A stretch of 64,000 bases of DNA from Adenophora triphylla var. japonica (GCA_022495995.1 JAFEMH010001364.1:62001-126000); one strand, 5' to 3'. Shown: positions 10,639 through 22,424, counted from the first letter of the stretch. Numbers and translations are program-made. Notes: generated by a model not told the origin, from the letters alone.

Positions 10639-11076
10639 TGAGGGGTGGTTGAACATACCCCGATCCGCATGCCGAACGCATGAGAAGTTTGAAAAAGGTT
10701 TTAATTTATTATTTTGAAAAAGGAACGGGAATACGAACCATGGCTTTAATAAAAATGGGAGTCACCACTCCGTTTTCAGGAAAACGTTGAGAAACCATAA
10801 ACACTTAGTTGGGTTCGGGGGTCAAGTTACGACGAGGGAAAAGAATATAGAGCTCACCCACGTCGCCTCTTTCAAGACTTTCAATCAAACAAGGACAATA
10901 ATAATCATTCTAAGTGTGTGCAAATCGTGTCAACAAACAAGCATATGAACTTGGATTTTATTAATGATAATAAAAACGAAATACAACTTGTGAACCATTA
11001 AAAGGGGCCACACCCTTACAATTGATAAACTTGAATTACAAGGAAAGGTTGAGACAGTCTGTCCAGGGACCTCGGA

Positions 11077-11123
11077 TGTCGTACAACATAGGACTTCCTC
11101 AGAAGAGGGTCAGTCGTACGACA
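11077..11123. promoter_or_regulatory. TatC palindrome pair, LTR interior
   Basis: TGTCGTACAACA at 11077-11088 and AGTCGTACGACA at 11112-11123, start-to-start spacing 35 bp. Confidence 0.65.
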
Positions 11124-11294
11124 CAGGATAGCCTGTTCAGATTGTCTCTTACAAAGGGGGTGCAAAGGCCACCAAAGCTAATCTGCAGCTAATTGAACTA
11201 TAGAATTACACTAAACAGAGCTTGAAACTACAAAGGGAGTCAATCTGGGTTTGACTGAAGTCACTGAAGTTAAAACGACTTTCTGGGATCTCTA

Positions 11295-11341
11295 TGTCGT
11301 ATGACACAGGACGCCTTAAGGTTGTCCTGTGTCGGACGACA
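11295..11341. promoter_or_regulatory. TatC palindrome pair, LTR interior, second pair
   Basis: TGTCGTATGACA at 11295-11306 and TGTCGGACGACA at 11330-11341. The start-to-start spacing is again 35 bp. Confidence 0.65.
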
Positions 11342-11957
11342 TACGCATCCTCTGTCAGTGAGCTTCATCAGATTGATCCCTCACTTTCAGAACATGAAAC
11401 TAGGCTATAATACTAACTGAAAACAGTAGAATAACAGTAATACGTGAGTATTATGGGAGGGTCATGTGGCTTTGATGGCCAAATGTTAATGATCATATGT
11501 TTTAGACCATGATGAAGGGGCCATCACCTCCTAACTCAAACAAAGATGACCAAGATTCAAACTTTAATGAAGCTAATAGCGCTAAATGATCAGATCTGAG
11601 ATGAGGAGATGTGAATATTGATGATTCACATCTCCACCACCTTGATCACACAAAAATCCCAAAATATTCACATATTATCAAATAGTGTAAACATGCATGG
11701 CAAATGATTGGATTAAATAAGATAAAGAGAGAGATAAGAGGTTTAGGGTTTACCTATTGTAGTCCACAAGACAAGACACCAATAGTATGGTGTTTGTCTC
11801 TTCAAAACACCAACAAAGAGGACCACCTTTCTCCTTGGTTTGGATGTGTGTGTGTGTGAGGAGGGAGGTGAGTGTATTTGTTTCTCTCTCTTCTCTCCAA
11901 TTTGGCAGAGTAACCTTACTCCAGAAAATCCTCCTTAAAATGATCAGCAAAGCCCTG

Positions 11958-12041
11958 TATTTATAGGCTGCTGATAGGGAGCTTCCATATCTTACGACAT
12001 GGGCATTACACCACCTTAGGGTCGTCCTGTGTCGGATGACA
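11958..12041 (-). promoter_or_regulatory. TatC LTR core promoter with palindrome pair
   Basis: TATAAATA on the minus strand at 11958-11965. A diverged palindrome (TATCTTACGACA, plus strand) lies at 11988-11999, 22 bp upstream in promoter sense, and TGTCGGATGACA at 12030-12041. Confidence 0.65.
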
Positions 12042-12221
12042 CCGATCATTCCATAGGCAGACTGGGCCGAAGGGAGGCAGGCCCAAGAACTAATGAATAT
12101 AAATAAATAAGGAAAGCCCAAAACTAATGCAAATAAATAAGCAAGCCCAAAATTAAGGTATGCCCTTTGCGATTCAAGGAAAGCGGGCCCAAAAACATGA
12201 GTTCGGGTCGGGGTACTCACA

Positions 12222-12235
12222 GAGCCCCTCGGCGA
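12222..12235 (-). other. Polypurine tract of TatC
   Basis: Minus-strand CGCCGAGGGGCTC immediately precedes the LTR start at 12221; identical core to the TatA and TatD tracts. Confidence 0.75.
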
Positions 12236-12328
12236 CGTCGCTTCCACGGGAAGTGGGGTCGTCGACAAAATGAGAATCTCGAGCTGGACAAAGACTGGTG
12301 GGAAAAAAGAGATGACCAAGATGGTCGA

Positions 12329-12961
12329 GCGGCTGGACCCTTATGAAAAGGATTCCTACGTATCCCATGAGGGAATCAAGCCAAATCGTAGTTTGGAAAG
12401 ATGGACGTTTGTGTCTGGGGGAGAGCGACCATAATGGTCAAGCGGCTGGACCCTTACGAAAAGGATTCCTACATATCCCATGAGGGAATCAAGCCGAATT
12501 GTAGTTCATCAGGATGGACGTTTGTGTCCGGAGAAAAGCGACCATAATGGTCATGCGGCTGGACCCTTACAAAAAGGATTCCTACGTATACCATGAGGGA
12601 ATCAAGCCGAATCGTAGTTCATAAGGATGGAAGTTTGTGTCCGGGGAAAAGCGACCATAATGGTCATGCGGCTGGACCCTTACAATAAGGATTCCTACGT
12701 ATCCCATGAGGGAATCAAGCCGAATCGTAGTTCATAGGGATGGACGTTTGTGTCCGAGGAAAAGCGACCATAATGGTCAAGCGGCTGGACCCTTACGAAA
12801 AGGATTCCTACGTATCCCATGAGGGAATCAAGCCGAATCGTAGTTCATAAGGATGGACGTTTGTGTCCGGGGAAATGCGACCATAATGGTCATGCGGCTG
12901 GACCCTTACATAAAGGATTCCTACGTATCCCATGAGGGAATCAAGCCGAATCGTAGTTCAT
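12329..12961 (-). repeat. Tandem array, 113-bp unit, each carrying the two-stem motif
   Basis: The unit start GCGGCTGGACCC recurs at 12329, 12442, 12555, 12668, 12781 and 12894, exactly 113 bp apart. Every unit contains the conserved two-stem inverted repeat (first copy 12351-12395), so the motif has been amplified about six times next to the PPT. Copies are 90-97% similar by eye. No coding potential. Confidence 0.93.
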
Positions 12962-13029
12962 AAAAGAGGTGGCGATAACAAGAGGTCACGGGCGTTTGTA
13001 CCCAAGAGTGAGGTGATGGGCGTTCGTAT

Positions 13030-13372
13030 ACCTAAAGAATGACTGTTTAGGGGAGTCACCCCAAGATTGACTGTTTAGGAGAGTCACCCCAAATAGATAA
13101 AGATAACAAGGATGGGCGTTTGTACCCGAGGTTGACTTTTTTTAGGGGAGTCACCCCAAATAGATAATGATAACAAGGATGGGCGTTTGTACCCAAGGTT
13201 GACTGTTTTTAGGGGAGTCACCCCAAATAGATAAAGATAACAAAAATGGGCGTTTGTACTCGAGGTTGACTATTTTTAGGGGAGTCACCCAAAATAGATA
13301 AAGATAACAAGGATGGGCGTTTGTACCCGAGGTTGACTGTTTTTAGGGGAGTCACCCCAAAATAAATGATAA
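13030..13372 (+). repeat. Tandem array, 67-bp unit, about five copies
   Basis: GAGTCACCCC recurs at 13081, 13148, 13215, 13282 and 13349, exactly 67 bp apart. A less regular copy precedes the array. It lies between the 113-bp array and the PMD gene in the TatC 3' UTR. Open frames here are repeat artefacts. Confidence 0.92.
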
Positions 13373-13454
13373 ATAATAATGATAAACAGCCGCGAGGAAT
13401 GGACAAAAGGGACCAGGGGCAAAAAAGGAAGAACACCTTTTTCTGGAAGACCGC

Positions 13455-13466
13455 TGTCGTACGACA
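13455..13466. promoter_or_regulatory. TatC palindrome upstream of the PMD gene
   Basis: TGTCGTACGACA, a perfect 12-bp palindrome, 163 bp before the ATG of the PMD-like gene. Same sequence class as in the TatC LTR and upstream of the DUF7745-like gene. Confidence 0.7.
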
Positions 13467-13629
13467 TGGGCGTTCTCCACAGCAGTTTTCAATTAAAACC
13501 TTCTAGTTCGCAGGAGGAAGAAAAAGGAACAGAAAGCAGCGCCGAGCCAGAGAGAAAAGAGAAGAGGAAATCCGAGATTTCTTCCACAAATCCTCAAATC
13601 AAACTATCAAATCAAGATTAACAAGAACA

Positions 13630-15939
13630 ATGCCTCCGAGAGCGGAAGCAAGGAGACAAGTGCAGCGGGCTTTGTCCGCAAAGAGGAAGCTTGTAGAGCG
13701 AAACAAGCGCAAGAAATTCCCGGAGGGGAATGGATTTTATCCGAGCCTAGATTTCCACACTTCTACTGCGGAGCGAACGGGGGTAAGGATTTTAAACCGT
13801 CAATCCCTCCCCTTTAATTTTCGAAATCGGATTTCTAGGGCTCATGATAGCATTTGGGGAAAATCGCACCAAAAAGGAATTGCATGTTTAAAATAAATTG
13901 CATAAACACTAAATTGAAAAAAGAGGATAATCATAAGCTTTTGTTGAAAAAAGAAAAAAAGAAATCATGAGATTCAAAATAAAGCGGAAAAGGTTTTTCT
14001 TGATAAAGACGGGACGGACCCGAAAAATTGTAAACTGCTAGAAGTTTTGAAAAGAGATGGGATGACCCAAAGTAGCAAATAAGAAAGATGCATGTAGAAG
14101 CTTTGTTTTGATTTGTAAACATGATGCAAAAATGCACAAATGATAGAATGCACAAATTATCATGATTGTGTTCTGATACCTGTAATGTGCTTACCTGCAG
14201 GTTCTGCGGACCAAGGGGTCCCCTGACATGATCGCTACCATCTGGGACATTCTTCCTGGCTCAGCAGACATACCTGATAGTCCCAAGGGCCTTATTCATG
14301 CTGTGGGGCTCGGTCCCTTCTTTACAGCTGTCGGTGAGATTAGAGACACGCCCAGGAGCGTGGAGTTGGTGAAGGCTTTTAGGCAATACTGGTGGGACAG
14401 CACCCACACATTTCATCTTTCCTGGGGGGAATCCACCATCACCCCTTACGACTTTACCGCTATTATAGGGCTGCGGTTTACTGACAGACCCATTTTTTCT
14501 GAGGATCCCGGGGTCTTGAGCCCAGATGTGATTTGAGGCTTGACTGGCCTGACCCTTCGCCTGAAGGGTAACGGGGTTCCGCTGGGGGACCTGCATGTGG
14601 CCTTGATGCAGCAGTGCCATTTGTACCCTCGGGGTGAGGCTGCGGTTATAGCGGAGCAGCTGGCTAGAGCATTTGCCTAGGCTGGCTTTTCTGATACTCT
14701 ATTCTGCAATGCCTCTACCACGACATTGACTCTTCTGTTAGAGCCTCTCCGAGACTGGAGCCAGGTCTCTACCTTTTCGTGGGGAGAGGCTAGTTTGGCT
14801 CAGATGTATCGGGCTTTGGATGAGGTGAGCAGAGGCACAGTGACCTCTTTTGATTGTTATCAGACGGTCCTTGAGGTACGCCCTTTATTATTCACATGCT
14901 GACTCTTGTACTGTATTCTCTGTCATCAATCTATCACTGCTTCTAAAAGCTTCTTGTGTTTTATTTCAGGTCTGGGCCTACGAGGTTTTTGGTTGCTACG
15001 CCTGGACTGTAGCCGATGGGATTGCTATAGATTTGTTTCCTGCCCTCCGCAGGTGGACTTTTAGGGCTAGGCAGAGCAAGAAGGTGGACGGGGTGAAGCC
15101 CAGGAGGACCGCCTACTATGGGGACACCATGGTTGCCCTGAGGGGTACCCCAGCCGGGTTGAACTTGTTCCCGTAGCACGGTAGATATATAGAGGGTGAT
15201 GTCGGGGACGCTGCTTGGGTGACCCGCACTAGGAGGCTGCTGATTGGCCTGGAGGGCAATGCTCTATACTTGGGGGAGAGGGTTTACAGACAGCACGGAC
15301 ATGATGCAGCCCCACGCATCCCTCATGATCCTCCTGAGGAGATTTGGTATCCTCGGGCTCTTCCTGACCTGCAGCGCTTGTTGACGGGCATTGATGCCGA
15401 TGAGCTATCATCTGAGGGGGACTACAGCCAGTTTGTGTTCACCCGATTATTGACTCCCCAGATTATGGCTGCCAAGAGAGCAGCGGGAGCAGGGGCACAG
15501 ATGCCGATCCCTCCTCGCTTCTTTGAGTATGAGACCGGCGGCGTCATTCGTCGCTCATCTTTTGACATGTCTGAGACTCATCCCCACCTGTGGCTGCCTC
15601 GCGAGACCACCTCTGTGAGCATTCTTTATTTTTCTGCCTTATTTAAGTCTTTTCACTGTATTACTTGCATATATACTGCTTCTTACTGCATCTTTTGTTT
15701 CTGAACCACAAGTTCAAGCCAAGACCTTCAAGGCAGTGGCCAAGGCATTTACAGGAGCTGTCAAGATGTTGCGCCAATTCCAGAAGAGCGCGAAGCACTG
15801 GAAGGGGAAGTGCAGCTCCCAATCTAGTGACGTCATTCCTCCCAAAAAGAGGCCGAGACCGACCCTGACTTCATCTAGTTCACAGGCGGGCGGCTCGAGC
15901 CGGCAGCCCCAGCAGGACGATGATGATGATCACTACTAG
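13630..15939 (+). pseudogene. TatC PMD-like accessory gene (four exons, antisense to pol), degenerate
   Basis: Inferred exons are 13630-13782, 14201-14875, 14970-15614 and about 15713-15939, all with GT donors and AG acceptors and phase-0 joins for the first three. Exon 1 is basic. Exon 2 carries the plant mobile domain signature (QYWWDSTHTFHLSWGE, then TPYDFTAIIGL). Exon 3 continues the domain (VWAYEVFGCYAW, LYLGERVYRQHG). Exon 4 ends in a low-complexity acidic tail. In-frame stops lie at 14534 (TGA), 14678 (TAG, where a W is expected) and 15174 (TAG); the last acceptor looks damaged. PMD proteins (MAIN/MAIL1 family) are nuclear and act in silencing and genome stability; TE-borne copies are known. 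The function here is not established. Confidence 0.8.
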
Positions 15940-16654
15940 AAACTGGTCATTTACCCATGGAAAATTCCGTGGGCGAGATCCACAAGGAGCAGGAAGGCGG
16001 CGGGGACGGCCAGTGGCACGGATACTATGGCAAGCCGGAGCCTTGGGACCTAGACGAGGAGGATGATGACTCCGACGGCGAGATCCACAAGGAGCAGGAA
16101 GGCGACGGGGACGGCCAGGCGGAGAGTGATTCTGAGGAGCAGGGAGGAGGCAGCGACGGCTAGGAGGAGAGCGACTTCGAGGATAGCGGTGAGCATTCTG
16201 GCGACGACTCCGAGTCGGAATGATTGTGGCGGCCCCCTTTTGCCATGCTTTAGGACTTTTAGGGAGGGAGAGAGAAGAAACAATGCATGCACTACTTTTA
16301 TTGCTTTTGAATTGTAAAACAATTATTTTTTGTACTTTGTAATTTAGCAACTAAAAGTATTTGCTTAATGGCATCAAGACTTATTTGATTATATGCATAA
16401 GTCCGTCCCAAAAAAGGCCAAAAATGATGGCATTTGCTGTGGTTGGGTGTTTTTGTGGTTTGGTATGTATTGGGTGTTATTTGTGTATTTGTGGGTGTAT
16501 TCGGTGTGCCAAATCCTTTCCCACGCATTTGGTGAGTAAGGGGGAGTGTATATATACTATTTTGGGATGTTTTTGGACAGGTTTGGACAGGCTTGGGCAA
16601 GTATTGGGTCGCTACTGGGTTGCTGCAGATGCAGCAACTGCTGATATCTGATGG
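15940..16654. other. Region after the PMD gene up to the TatD insertion
   Basis: A frame at 15957-16163 encodes an acidic repeat (GEIHKEQEG twice, from a ~35-bp direct repeat at about 15970 and 16078). It may be an out-of-frame remainder of the PMD C-terminal tail. The rest (about 16230-16654) looks like a 3' UTR/intergenic spacer without a supportable gene. It ends at the TatD TSD. Confidence 0.5.
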
Positions 16655-16659
16655 GAACT
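16655..16659. other. TSD of TatD, left copy
   Basis: GAACT immediately left of the TatD 5' LTR, matching GAACT at 24200-24204. Five base pairs is the usual length for gypsy insertions. Confidence 0.93.
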
Positions 16660-16840
16660 TGTACACACCCCATTCTGAACCAATAATTCATGATTACACT
16701 ACTCTTCGTCTCTCTTTTATGTTTTGATGAAAACATATCAGTTTCGTCATGTTTCGTTAAGTTTCTAACTAACTTCGTTAGTTTTGGACCTAACTGACTA
16801 ACGGAATAACTGAAGAGGACAAAATAGTCAACCGACTAGT

Positions 16841-16876
16841 TGTCTCGCACGAGACATACGTGTCTCGTGCGAGATA
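16841..16876 (+). promoter_or_regulatory. TatD palindrome pair in the 5' LTR
   Basis: TGTCTCGCACGAGACA at 16841-16856 and TGTCTCGTGCGAGATA at 16861-16876, 20 bp apart. Duplicated in the 3' LTR at 23299-23334. Confidence 0.75.
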
Positions 16877-17026
16877 ACCCCTCTGCAGGATATGCAGAAT
16901 TACAATCCTTCTCCGTTTCAAACTCTTTTCTTGATAAACATCATCTAATCCGGTTCTCCAATCATATCTGAGTTCTGAAACCTTCCTAGGAGTGTTTTAC
17001 CTCTCCACCTCTACCTCTTAAACCCC

Positions 17027-17034
17027 TATAAATA
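17027..17034 (+). promoter_or_regulatory. TATA box of the TatD 5' LTR
   Basis: TATAAATA within CCCCTATAAATACC; conserved in the 3' LTR. Confidence 0.8.
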
Positions 17035-17742
17035 CCTGATGACTTTCAGTATTTCAGCATAACAGTTTTAGATTGAGAGGTCCCCGATCCACGATCGACA
17101 ACACACACATTTTGTTGGTTTCTCTCCCTGAAAGATTCCTACAAAATCACCCTAAAATCACTCCCTAAATCACCTAAAGTTTGTTTATCAACCTTGTTGA
17201 TCAACAAACATCAAAGCCCGAATCAAGGACTGAGGCGAAGCTCTGTCTGCATCAAGATTTGACTCTCATATTGAGTCGAAACTCTGCCTGAATCACTTCT
17301 CGACCGAGAAGACACCTTAGAACCACGTTCTAAATCAAATACTCCCTAAACGCTAGGTAAATTCCTATACTTTTACTCTTCTTCTTCTCAATCTCTCTAT
17401 TGGCTTTTAGAGTGGTGTAATCCCATCAAAAGGATTAGCCTAGAGTCCCTTCAATCGATGAAGGTGATCTCGAAGCATATAATCCGATATTCCTAATCAA
17501 GAAATTGATTAGGGTTTTCTTGTTCTTTTATTTAACTATTTATTGTAAAGATTGATAATACTAAATTGGCAAGACCGATCTTCGGATTGGGTGGAATGGG
17601 TGCTCCTCGACCTTCCCATTTCATAACTTAACCCCCGAACCCTCAAATCTCTTTTAAATCAAAAAGGTTTTTCTTATTATTTTCCTAAATAAATAATAAG
17701 TGGTGACTCAAAAGATGTTAAAAAATTCACGCATCGCTATAG

Positions 17743-17759
17743 TGGCGACTCCGCTGGGA
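17743..17759 (+). other. Primer-binding site of TatD
   Basis: TGGCGACTCCGCTGGGA one base after the LTR. This is the PBS type used by Tat/Ogre elements; I recall it as complementary to an Arg tRNA but cannot confirm the anticodon here. Confidence 0.75.
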
Positions 17760-17895
17760 ACAATTAATTAAGAGGGTTAGACTTGCGTTACAATTGGTGT
17801 TATTAATCTTTTCAATTTTCTGTTTAAAATCTGATTTTTCTGGAATTTTTGGAATTTTTCGGAACTGTTTTCAAAAAAAAAACTGTCCGAATACT

Positions 17896-17930
17896 TATCT
17901 AGCGCGGGATATACTAATCTCGCGCGAGAT
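17896..17930 (+). promoter_or_regulatory. TatD palindrome pair after the PBS
   Basis: TATCTAGCGCGGGATA at 17896-17911 and ATCTCGCGCGAGAT at 17917-17930, about 20 bp apart; same class as the LTR pair. Confidence 0.65.
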
Positions 17931-18321
17931 AAGTACACGGTTTAAAAAAAAATCCTTCCTGTTTGGCGGCGCAGGCATGAGAAAAAAAAAAGGGAAAAGG
18001 TTATTAGGTCAGTTGACCTACCAAAGTAGTTTGACCGCATTCAAACAAAAAAAAAAGGGTCAGTTGACTTTTCCTTTAATCCTTTGAAAGTTTGAAAAAA
18101 AAAAAAACAAAACAAAACAGTTTTAAGAAAACTTCAAAAAAAAATTCCAGAAAAATTAAAATAAATTATCATTATATTTTGCTTGTACTAACTTTATTTT
18201 GCAGTGTAGAGTAATTATTAAACTTGCGTGAGATTGATTAATTTAATTTTTTACCGGTCATCGGTTGACTCGGGCTTTGTAATAAATTAGTTTATTTATT
18301 CTCTCGCTCTCTCTTTAAGTG

Positions 18322-18370
18322 GAACTACGACGGCCTGAGTCTTCCTAAATTGGGAGAAACGTAGGCAACC
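18322..18370 (+). other. Conserved two-stem inverted repeat, TatD leader
   Basis: Begins GAACTACGACGGCCTGAG. The outer stem is CTACG/CGTAG and the inner stem is CTTCC/GGGAG (one G-U pair as RNA). The inner stem sequence differs from the other copies yet still pairs. Confidence 0.7.
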
Positions 18371-19000
18371 ACTTGGTGCGGCCATTGCTTGTTTTTATTT
18401 TGTTTTCAAAAAAATAAAACTTCTATTTTTCTCTATCACCTAGATTGACTCTCACACACGCGTACTCATTTTATAACTGCCATTGCACTACATACCCTCT
18501 ATAAACCTGGGACCCACACTAAGGACGAATGACGGTAACCACCTAGTCGCCGGTCTCTCCGAAGTTGGATCATCCCACTCCACGTATTCAATCCATCTAG
18601 ATTGTCATATCGCGGGGAGCCTAGCCTTCCAGCCCTGCATCGCCACATAATCATGTAGATTGACTTTTTATGACACTCCGTGACCGGTCGGTTTGATCTT
18701 GGAGTCCTTGTAATCCCTTGTCAAGTTCTTGTTTTGTGCAATAATCCATGGAAAAGAAATCAAAAAATTGTCGCTTCGGAATTGTCCCTTCGGAAATGTC
18801 CCTATAATTGTCCCTTCGGATTTGCCCCCAAGGAGAAAAATTTCTCATCGAAATATTGCACAAAACTTGATGTTACATGAGATTACTTCGACCCCTAGGT
18901 CCCTAGGTTTGGTTTTTGAACGTTAGAAACCCCCAAAACGGATTTTCCGTCCGACCAAAATTAGGATTAAAATCAGAAAATTTGTGACTTTCCGTGGTGT

Positions 19001-19035
19001 TGTCTCGTGCGAGACTGCTTGTCCCGTGCGAGATA
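19001..19035 (+). promoter_or_regulatory. TatD palindrome pair upstream of gag
   Basis: TGTCTCGTGCGAGAC at 19001-19015 and TGTCCCGTGCGAGATA from 19020. The spacing of about 20 bp is the same as in the LTR. Confidence 0.7.
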
Positions 19036-19166
19036 AGTGTTCAGTCTTTTCGTGTTTTGGCCAAAACCTTCAAACCTTCATAAACCCTATTCAGCCAACT
19101 TGTTGGGACTCGATCATGGTTTAACACGGTTGCTACACGTCTAGGTCATCGCCAAATCTCAACACG

Positions 19167-20532
19167 ATGTCTGCTTCTCCTTCTACCATCGAGGCCGATT
19201 TCAACGAAGCAAAGGCCCAACTCATCGAAGCCATGCTTAAGATGGATGAACAAAGTAAGCAAATTGATGAGAAAAACGCCCAAATGGCTGCCCTCATGAA
19301 AGAACTCAACGATTTGAAAGTCAAGAAAGGCAGAAAGCAAAAGCAGAAAGAGGAATCCTCCTCCGATGAAGAGGAATCCTACACCAAAATGAGTAAGAAA
19401 ACCAAGAAGTCAAACAAGAAAAAGGGAGAATCTGATTCATCCTCTTCCTCATCCTCCTCCGATGATGAGGAACATGTCTCCAAGAGTACTAAGACTAAAA
19501 AGGAAGGTAGTGGTGAAACTACTAAACTTGGTGACCATGTTACTAAGAACTACCTTGAGAAGAAACTCGCAACCCTTGACACCTCAAAAGGATCATTCGT
19601 CCCATTTGATCCCAATGCTCTTCAAAAATCCATCAATAAGTTTCCTTGCAAGTACAAGACACCCGACATCGCCAAGTTCAATGGTACTACCTGTCCTCGA
19701 GCTCATGTTGAGACCTACACTTGGGCCATGCTTCCGATGGGCGTTGATAACACAATCTTGGCCCAATGCTTTCCTCAAACTTTAGAAGGTGCTACAAGGG
19801 ATTGGTACATGTCTCTTCCTACAACTACAAGGCTTGATTGGTCGTCTGCATGTTTAGTCTTCCAAAGGCAGTTTGAAGACAACTCCACTTACCGCCCTAC
19901 TAGGAGGGATCTTGAACAAACCAAACAACATGCAAATGAGTCTTTTGATGAATTTGCTAGAAGATGGAGACTCAAACTCACTGAAATTGTCGAAAGGCCT
20001 ACTCTCAAAGAGCAAATCCACATCTTCCTCCAATGCCTCCGTGATGAATTTCAAGAGAAGCTCGCCGGCAACTACTTTCCTAGTTTCAACGAACTCCACG
20101 AGTCCGGAATTAGGATTGATGACTTCCTAAAAAGCAAAACGAAGGAAAGTACTTTCCGCTACAATAAGCCCACTACAAGTAAGGATGCTTCGGTCAATGC
20201 CATTGCATTCAAGTGCCCCAACACCGGAAAGTATTCTGCTGTTCCTCCTCCCGAAAAGAAAAAAGAGACACTATGACAAAATTGAAGGAATCACTCAAGA
20301 AGAACTCTTCGATGTGCTTGTCCAGAATGAAAAGATCAAACCAAGGGAAGGTGGTCCTCCTAAGGATATGGGTCCGAATCACGCTCATCACTTATTCTGC
20401 AAGTATCACAACTTCACCGGCCACGACACCAACTCCTGCCACCACTTGAAGGATATCATCCAAGACCTCTTTGACAACGAAGATCTAGATCGTCCCAACG
20501 TCATCAATAATCCTCTCCCTCGTACTCCATGA
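19167..20532 (+). pseudogene. gag: TatD gag, one frameshift
   Basis: The ATG at 19167 opens a 369-residue frame. It has a coiled-coil-prone, lysine/serine-rich N-terminus (residues 1-110, poly-Ser and poly-acidic runs). A retrotransposon gag domain follows from about residue 150 (YKTPDIAKFNGTTCPRAHV, then LEGATRDWYMSLP, then ESFDEFARRWR). At an A-rich run near 20262-20272 the frame shifts by one and continues to 20532, adding a C-terminal Cys-His region (FCKYHNFTGHDTNSCHHLK) typical of Tat gag. In a gag-only element such a protein could still form particles in which relatives' enzymes act in trans (inference). I treat the shift as a mutation, not programmed. Confidence 0.88.
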
Positions 20533-22420
20533 AGAAGATGAAGCTCCGAGAAGAAAGCCGCACTTACCACTTTGGGGCTACCACTATCCTCTCCCTTTCT
20601 CCTTTGATAGAAGTAGATTAGGTTTTAAATTTCCAAGTATGAACTCGAAGAGTCGTTCTGTCTTTCTAGTACTTCTTACCTCCTCTAGTTTGTGTCATCT
20701 TAACTATCGTGTCTGTTTCAATTTCTTCGATTAATCAAAGTAATTTTCTTTTCCTAAACACTTTCCCTAAGGTTGTTCTACCTCATGAGTATCATTTAAA
20801 TTCATGCAAAATAATGGACCTTCCATTCCCTAATCATCGCCAAAAAAATAGAGACTTCTAAGCGAATTTAAGAAGAAAGTTCTCCTTAGGAGGCTTAAGG
20901 GCTAAACATTACCCTACTGAAAGTCAAAGGTCAACAAACGAAGAAAGCCAAAGCTGTTGCTGTCAACCTTCATTCCAAGAAGAGTGGGGCTACTCAATTC
21001 AAAGCTTTGAGAGTATAAAAAAAAATCTCAAGCTTTTATCATCCCCACAACAAAGGTGAAAATTCAAATACATGAAGGACTCTCCCACAAAGAAAAGGAG
21101 TCAAGCGATACCAACAAAACAGGATTCCTCAATATCCTCCTACATCAAATGAAGAAGACTTTCAGTATCAAGAAAAATATTTACCCTTAAGTCATACTAA
21201 TGATTGGCTTTCTTCTCAAACTTATTTAGAAACTTCTAGATGATGCACGGTTCATTAAAAGGTAGAACAACTTTTCTAGATCTTTGAGCCAAGTAGCATT
21301 CCTTGTTGAGTATAGGGGGTTCCTGTTAGTCACTCTCATACACACTCTTGAAATTCAAACATCAAAACTAGAGCTTCCTAACCTTTCCTCCCCCAGTCAA
21401 TCTCTACTTCAACTCCTCAAAACGATCGAATCTACATTAGGGGCTTTCCTCTTTGCTCCTCATTCTCGTCATTAGAGAATACACTTCTTCAAAGAGTCAA
21501 TGCTTGGATCACCTTCCAAGGAATAGAGTCCGTCTCTCCTCAACTAACTTGAGATCTCATCTCTCTCTCTCCTCAATAAGATTTTCTCGTCTGAGTTCTC
21601 TTCGAGTTCACATACTACTTTCAAAAAAAAAAGACGCAAAAGAGATGCCCACTAGATTGAAAACCCGAAAGGGCGGTCTAGGCAAAAACCAGGGTGCGTC
21701 ACTAAGAAAAAATAATCAAGGAGAAAGGGAGACTATTCTTCAACCTTCTTCGTCGAACATCATTCGATCCTCTTCAAATCAAATCAACAAGGAGAGTCTT
21801 CTTCGATCATCTTCAAATCAAGAGAGCAGACTCACAAGCCTGTTCACAAAGTCATCTACCACATGCAAACAACTTGGGGCTTGAGACAGCAAAGGGCCTG
21901 AGACACAAAGCCATTACGATAGTCGACAGATTTATAGTCGTTTGCCTCCTAGAGACACAACTCAAGGGAGAAGTAAGAATGAAGATTCCCAACAGGCCTA
22001 GTTGTGTTCACACAAGGTTACTCACCAAAATTCTACATCAATGAAGAAATAGTACAGCCTCGCTGACTAGCAACAGATTCTGCATAAACCTGATTTGGTC
22101 CCAACTTGTCAAACACAAGTTCACTCATACAGTTCGCCCATCTCAAATACAAATCCATACAAATGTCCCTACATGTCCATATACCATATACTCATACATA
22201 AACTCACCACCAAAATGTCTGACCGGCCATTTACACTAACAGACGTGAGCACCACCACGTAAGTCCAGTTAGACAACTAAAATTTGAAAAAATCTACTTG
22301 GAATCTTTATGTGCTGACAGGTACAGAAAGGTAAGAATCATTTGGGTCTATCCGAGACCATCATGCATATATCCTTGCATTACAGGAGCCGACAGAACCT
22401 CCACCTCAATCAACAACTTC
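20533..22420 (+). other. TatD non-coding interior, no pol
   Basis: About 1.9 kb where pol would be expected. No RT, RNase H, protease or integrase motif in any frame. The one structured item is the GNRA-capped hairpin at 21651-21686. Several short frames are open by chance. Confidence 0.7.
21651..21686 (+). other. GNRA-capped hairpin motif, TatD copy
   Basis: Outer stem CTAGATTG/CGGTCTAG (two G-U pairs as RNA), an AAAA bulge on the 5' side only, then CCC-GAAA-GGG. The same architecture occurs twice in AthA (52234-52262 and 52371-52399) with compensating stem changes. Confidence 0.65.
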
Positions 22421-22424
22421 AAAG

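Larger units (their letters stand above)
10639..12221 (-). repeat. 3' LTR of TatC
   Basis: In minus sense it starts TGTGAGTACCCC at 12221 and ends CCACCCCTCA at 10639 (1583 bp). TATAAATA lies on the minus strand at 11958-11965. CG-rich palindromes occur upstream of the TATA box (11988-11999 and 12030-12041) and further into the transcribed part (11077-11123 and 11295-11341). It resembles the TatA LTR in layout. No gene is encoded; the long minus-strand frame 11750-12319 crosses LTR sequence and has no domain. Confidence 0.8.
16660..17741 (+). repeat. 5' LTR of TatD
   Basis: Starts TGTACACACCCC and ends GCATCGCTATA. TATAAATA lies at 17027-17034. A palindrome pair is about 150 bp upstream of the TATA box. 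Same length as the 3' LTR; terminal dinucleotides changed by point mutation (TA instead of CA at the end). Confidence 0.95.
17760..19166 (+). other. TatD leader between PBS and gag
   Basis: Non-coding leader of about 1.4 kb. It contains a palindrome pair just after the PBS (17896-17930), the two-stem repeat at 18322-18370 and another palindrome pair at 19001-19035, 130-165 bp before the gag ATG. Short ORFs here have no domain. Confidence 0.65.

Noticed and set aside
11750..12319. 189-codon minus-strand ORF over the TatC LTR
   Set aside because: Overlaps LTR promoter sequence, has no domain and no relative in the TatA or TatE LTR.
15880..16350. 156-codon minus-strand ORF rich in Arg/Pro
   Set aside because: Reverse of the GC-rich acidic tail region of the PMD gene; shadow frame.
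20255..20280. Programmed -1 frameshift in TatD gag
   Set aside because: The A-rich run could slip, but the shift lies inside gag before the Cys-His region and the element is otherwise mutated; a simple indel is more likely without relatives to compare.
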